Of a stretch of DNA of 64,000 nt, positions 62,882 to 64,000 are shown piece by piece. Positions within the stretch are counted from its first letter, which is position 1. Each line of letters starts with the position of its first letter. Under the pieces are notes generated by a model. It did no database searches. It was not told where the DNA came from and was given only the letters and a program-made list of their open reading frames with translations. The position numbers were made by a program, and so were the translations under genes. Source of the stretch: Microbacterium sp. cf046 (GTDB taxonomy: Bacteria > Actinomycetota > Actinomycetes > Actinomycetales > Microbacteriaceae); NCBI RefSeq assembly GCF_900114345.1, contig NZ_FOZJ01000001.1, forward strand, positions 186,001 through 250,000, in the 5' to 3' direction.

Positions 62882-64000
62882 ATGCCTCCCATTTCTCGTC
62901 GCACCGCACTGGCCGCGCTGCTCTCAGCCGCACCGGTACTGATCGCGGGGTGCGGTCTGGAGAAGAGCGCGGCGACTCCGGGGGCGGCATCCACCGCATC
63001 CGCCGGCGCGACCGGGAGTGCCGCCGGTTCACCCGCCACCGCCTCGGTCGGCGCCCTGGGCACCGCGGAGTTCGGTCCGACCGGGCGGCACTGGCCCTCA
63101 CGGACGCCGGCGCTCACCGACACCTTCGACTTCACGATCGAGGTGAACGCGACCTGGGCGGCGATCGCCGACGGCATCAAGCAGGCGATCGCGAAGGCGC
63201 CGAAGGGGAAGACGCGCGTTCTGGTCAAGCCGGGCATCCTGCCGGGCTATGGTGCCGGCTCCAGCAAGACGCCGGTGCTCAAGAACGTCGGCAAGACCGG
63301 CCTCGCCAATCGCGTCCTCGTCGCCCCGCGCGACGGCGTCGGGACGGTGAGCTTCTCGGACTCGATCCGGTTCGAACTCGTCGCCGGGGTGAGCTTCGTC
63401 GGGTTCTGGATCTTCCCCAACTCGATGGTGCTCAGCGCGGTGCAGGACTTCGCGTGGGCATGGTCGAAGGGGCAGGCGTTCAACATCAGCTCGAACTCGG
63501 CCGTTCCGACGAAGGACGTCGAACTCGTCGAGTGCGTGACGCCGGAGGCCCGCCTGATCGATGCCGACACCTGGGCGTTCCGCACCGGCGGCCAGCCGTA
63601 CGAGAACATCTCCGTGATCGGCTGCTACCTCGCTCCGTCGTACAAGGCGGCGGGCTCGAGCGCTCACTGCGACACCCTCCAGCAGTCGGGCGATGAGCTC
63701 AAGACAGGGCTGCTCATCCGCGACTCAGTGGTGTTCTCCTCCACGAACGCCGGGTTCATCCCCTCCGGCGGCGCGAGCGGTGTGATGTTCGACCACAGCC
63801 TGATGGTCGGCGGCGACCGGATGCTGCTGCGCTACCCGCTGCCGGCGGGGGCGAACGCCTTCACCTCGGGCCTCCCCGCGGCGATCAACGGCGCAGGCTC
63901 GGTCGACCAGATGTCGGCGAAGAACTCCACGTTCATCGGCAATGTGCGCGGCAAGTTCCTGTCCGTCGAGAGCACGACCATCACGGCGACGAACCCGCCC
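62882..64000 (+). CDS. Tat-type lipoprotein, probable beta-helix (3' end outside window)
   Basis: Open frame from ATG 62882 to the window end, 373 codons visible; an in-frame stop at 62855 precedes it. The N-terminus PPISRRTALAALLSAAP has a twin arginine and then the lipobox LIAGC, so export by Tat and lipidation are predicted. An Ala/Ser/Thr/Gly linker (about residues 30-60) follows. The body has repeated short beta-strand motifs (NISSNSAV, ENISVIGCYL, VFSSTNAGF, NSTFIGNV) typical of right-handed parallel beta-helix proteins such as pectate-lyase-like or surface glycan enzymes. No catalytic motif is identified. No strong Shine-Dalgarno is seen. Confidence 0.8.
   Translation, partial: MPPISRRTALAALLSAAPVLIAGCGLEKSAATPGAASTASAGATGSAAGSPATASVGALGTAEFGPTGRHWPSRTPALTDTFDFTIEVNATWAAIADGIKQAIAKAPKGKTRVLVKPGILPGYGAGSSKTPVLKNVGKTGLANRVLVAPRDGVGTVSFSDSIRFELVAGVSFVGFWIFPNSMVLSAVQDFAWAWSKGQAFNISSNSAVPTKDVELVECVTPEARLIDADTWAFRTGGQPYENISVIGCYLAPSYKAAGSSAHCDTLQQSGDELKTGLLIRDSVVFSSTNAGFIPSGGASGVMFDHSLMVGGDRMLLRYPLPAGANAFTSGLPAAINGAGSVDQMSAKNSTFIGNVRGKFLSVESTTITATNPP

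Noticed and set aside
62869..63696. An Arg-rich 275-aa frame overlapping the lipoprotein gene
   Set aside because: Composition is typical of a shadow frame; the frame starting at 62882 has a signal peptide, lipobox and normal residue usage.

Overview
The window is high-GC DNA from an actinobacterium, most likely Microbacterium or a close relative in Microbacteriaceae. The evidence is the GC-rich codon use, the gene order around the replication origin (rpmH, dnaA, dnaN, recF, dciA, gyrB, gyrA), four canonical parS sites, and the Ser/Thr kinase and cell-wall cluster next to gyrA (fhaA, fhaB, pstP, rodA, pbpA, pknA, pknB, trpG-like, sortase E, crgA). The genus is an inference from gene content; no 16S gene is present.

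Layout, left to right. Positions 1-1.7 kb hold the ribosomal/ssb operon (rpsF, ssb, rpsR, rplI; minus strand, rplI cut by the window edge). From 1.9 to 15 kb lie accessory metabolic genes on the minus strand: a class III CoA-transferase overlapping a glutaryl-CoA-type dehydrogenase, a complete dipeptide-type ABC transporter operon, and an aldehyde dehydrogenase + DUF779 pair with an unusual AcoR/SARP-like regulator. From 15 to 24 kb come cca, a methyltransferase, the DUF6049-murJ pair and trxB-trxA behind a near-perfect SigR/SigH-type promoter. From 23.7 to 26 kb is an ECF42-type sigma factor with its DGPF (YCII-like) partner.

From 26 to 32 kb is the origin-proximal minus-strand block parB-parA, parS sites mixed with a cluster of 39-nt inverted repeat units, then rsmG, jag, yidC, yidD, rnpA and rpmH. 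dnaA begins at 32.4 kb and oriC lies between dnaA and dnaN (33.9-34.3 kb). From 34.3 to 45.1 kb, plus strand, are dnaN, recF, dciA, gyrB, gyrA and a DUF3566 membrane protein. A large DUF4062-STAND ATPase-TPR protein sits between dnaN and recF. From 46 to 60.6 kb are tRNA-Ile and tRNA-Ala, cyclophilin, rhomboid protease, crgA, sortase E, a trpG/pabA-like amidotransferase, the kinase/divisome operon and tRNA-Leu. The right end holds a GNAT enzyme, a GntR regulator, a cold-shock protein and the start of a Tat-type lipoprotein that runs out of the window.

Most of the region is conserved chromosome-maintenance and cell-envelope machinery. The points most worth a second look are the STAND ATPase inserted in the dnaN-recF interval, the SARP-type rewiring of an AcoR-like aldehyde sensor, the parS site covering the parA start codon, the repeat/parS cluster, the SigR-type and ECF42-type promoter matches, the proline at a quinolone-resistance position of GyrA, and a duplicated tRNA-Ala 3' end.
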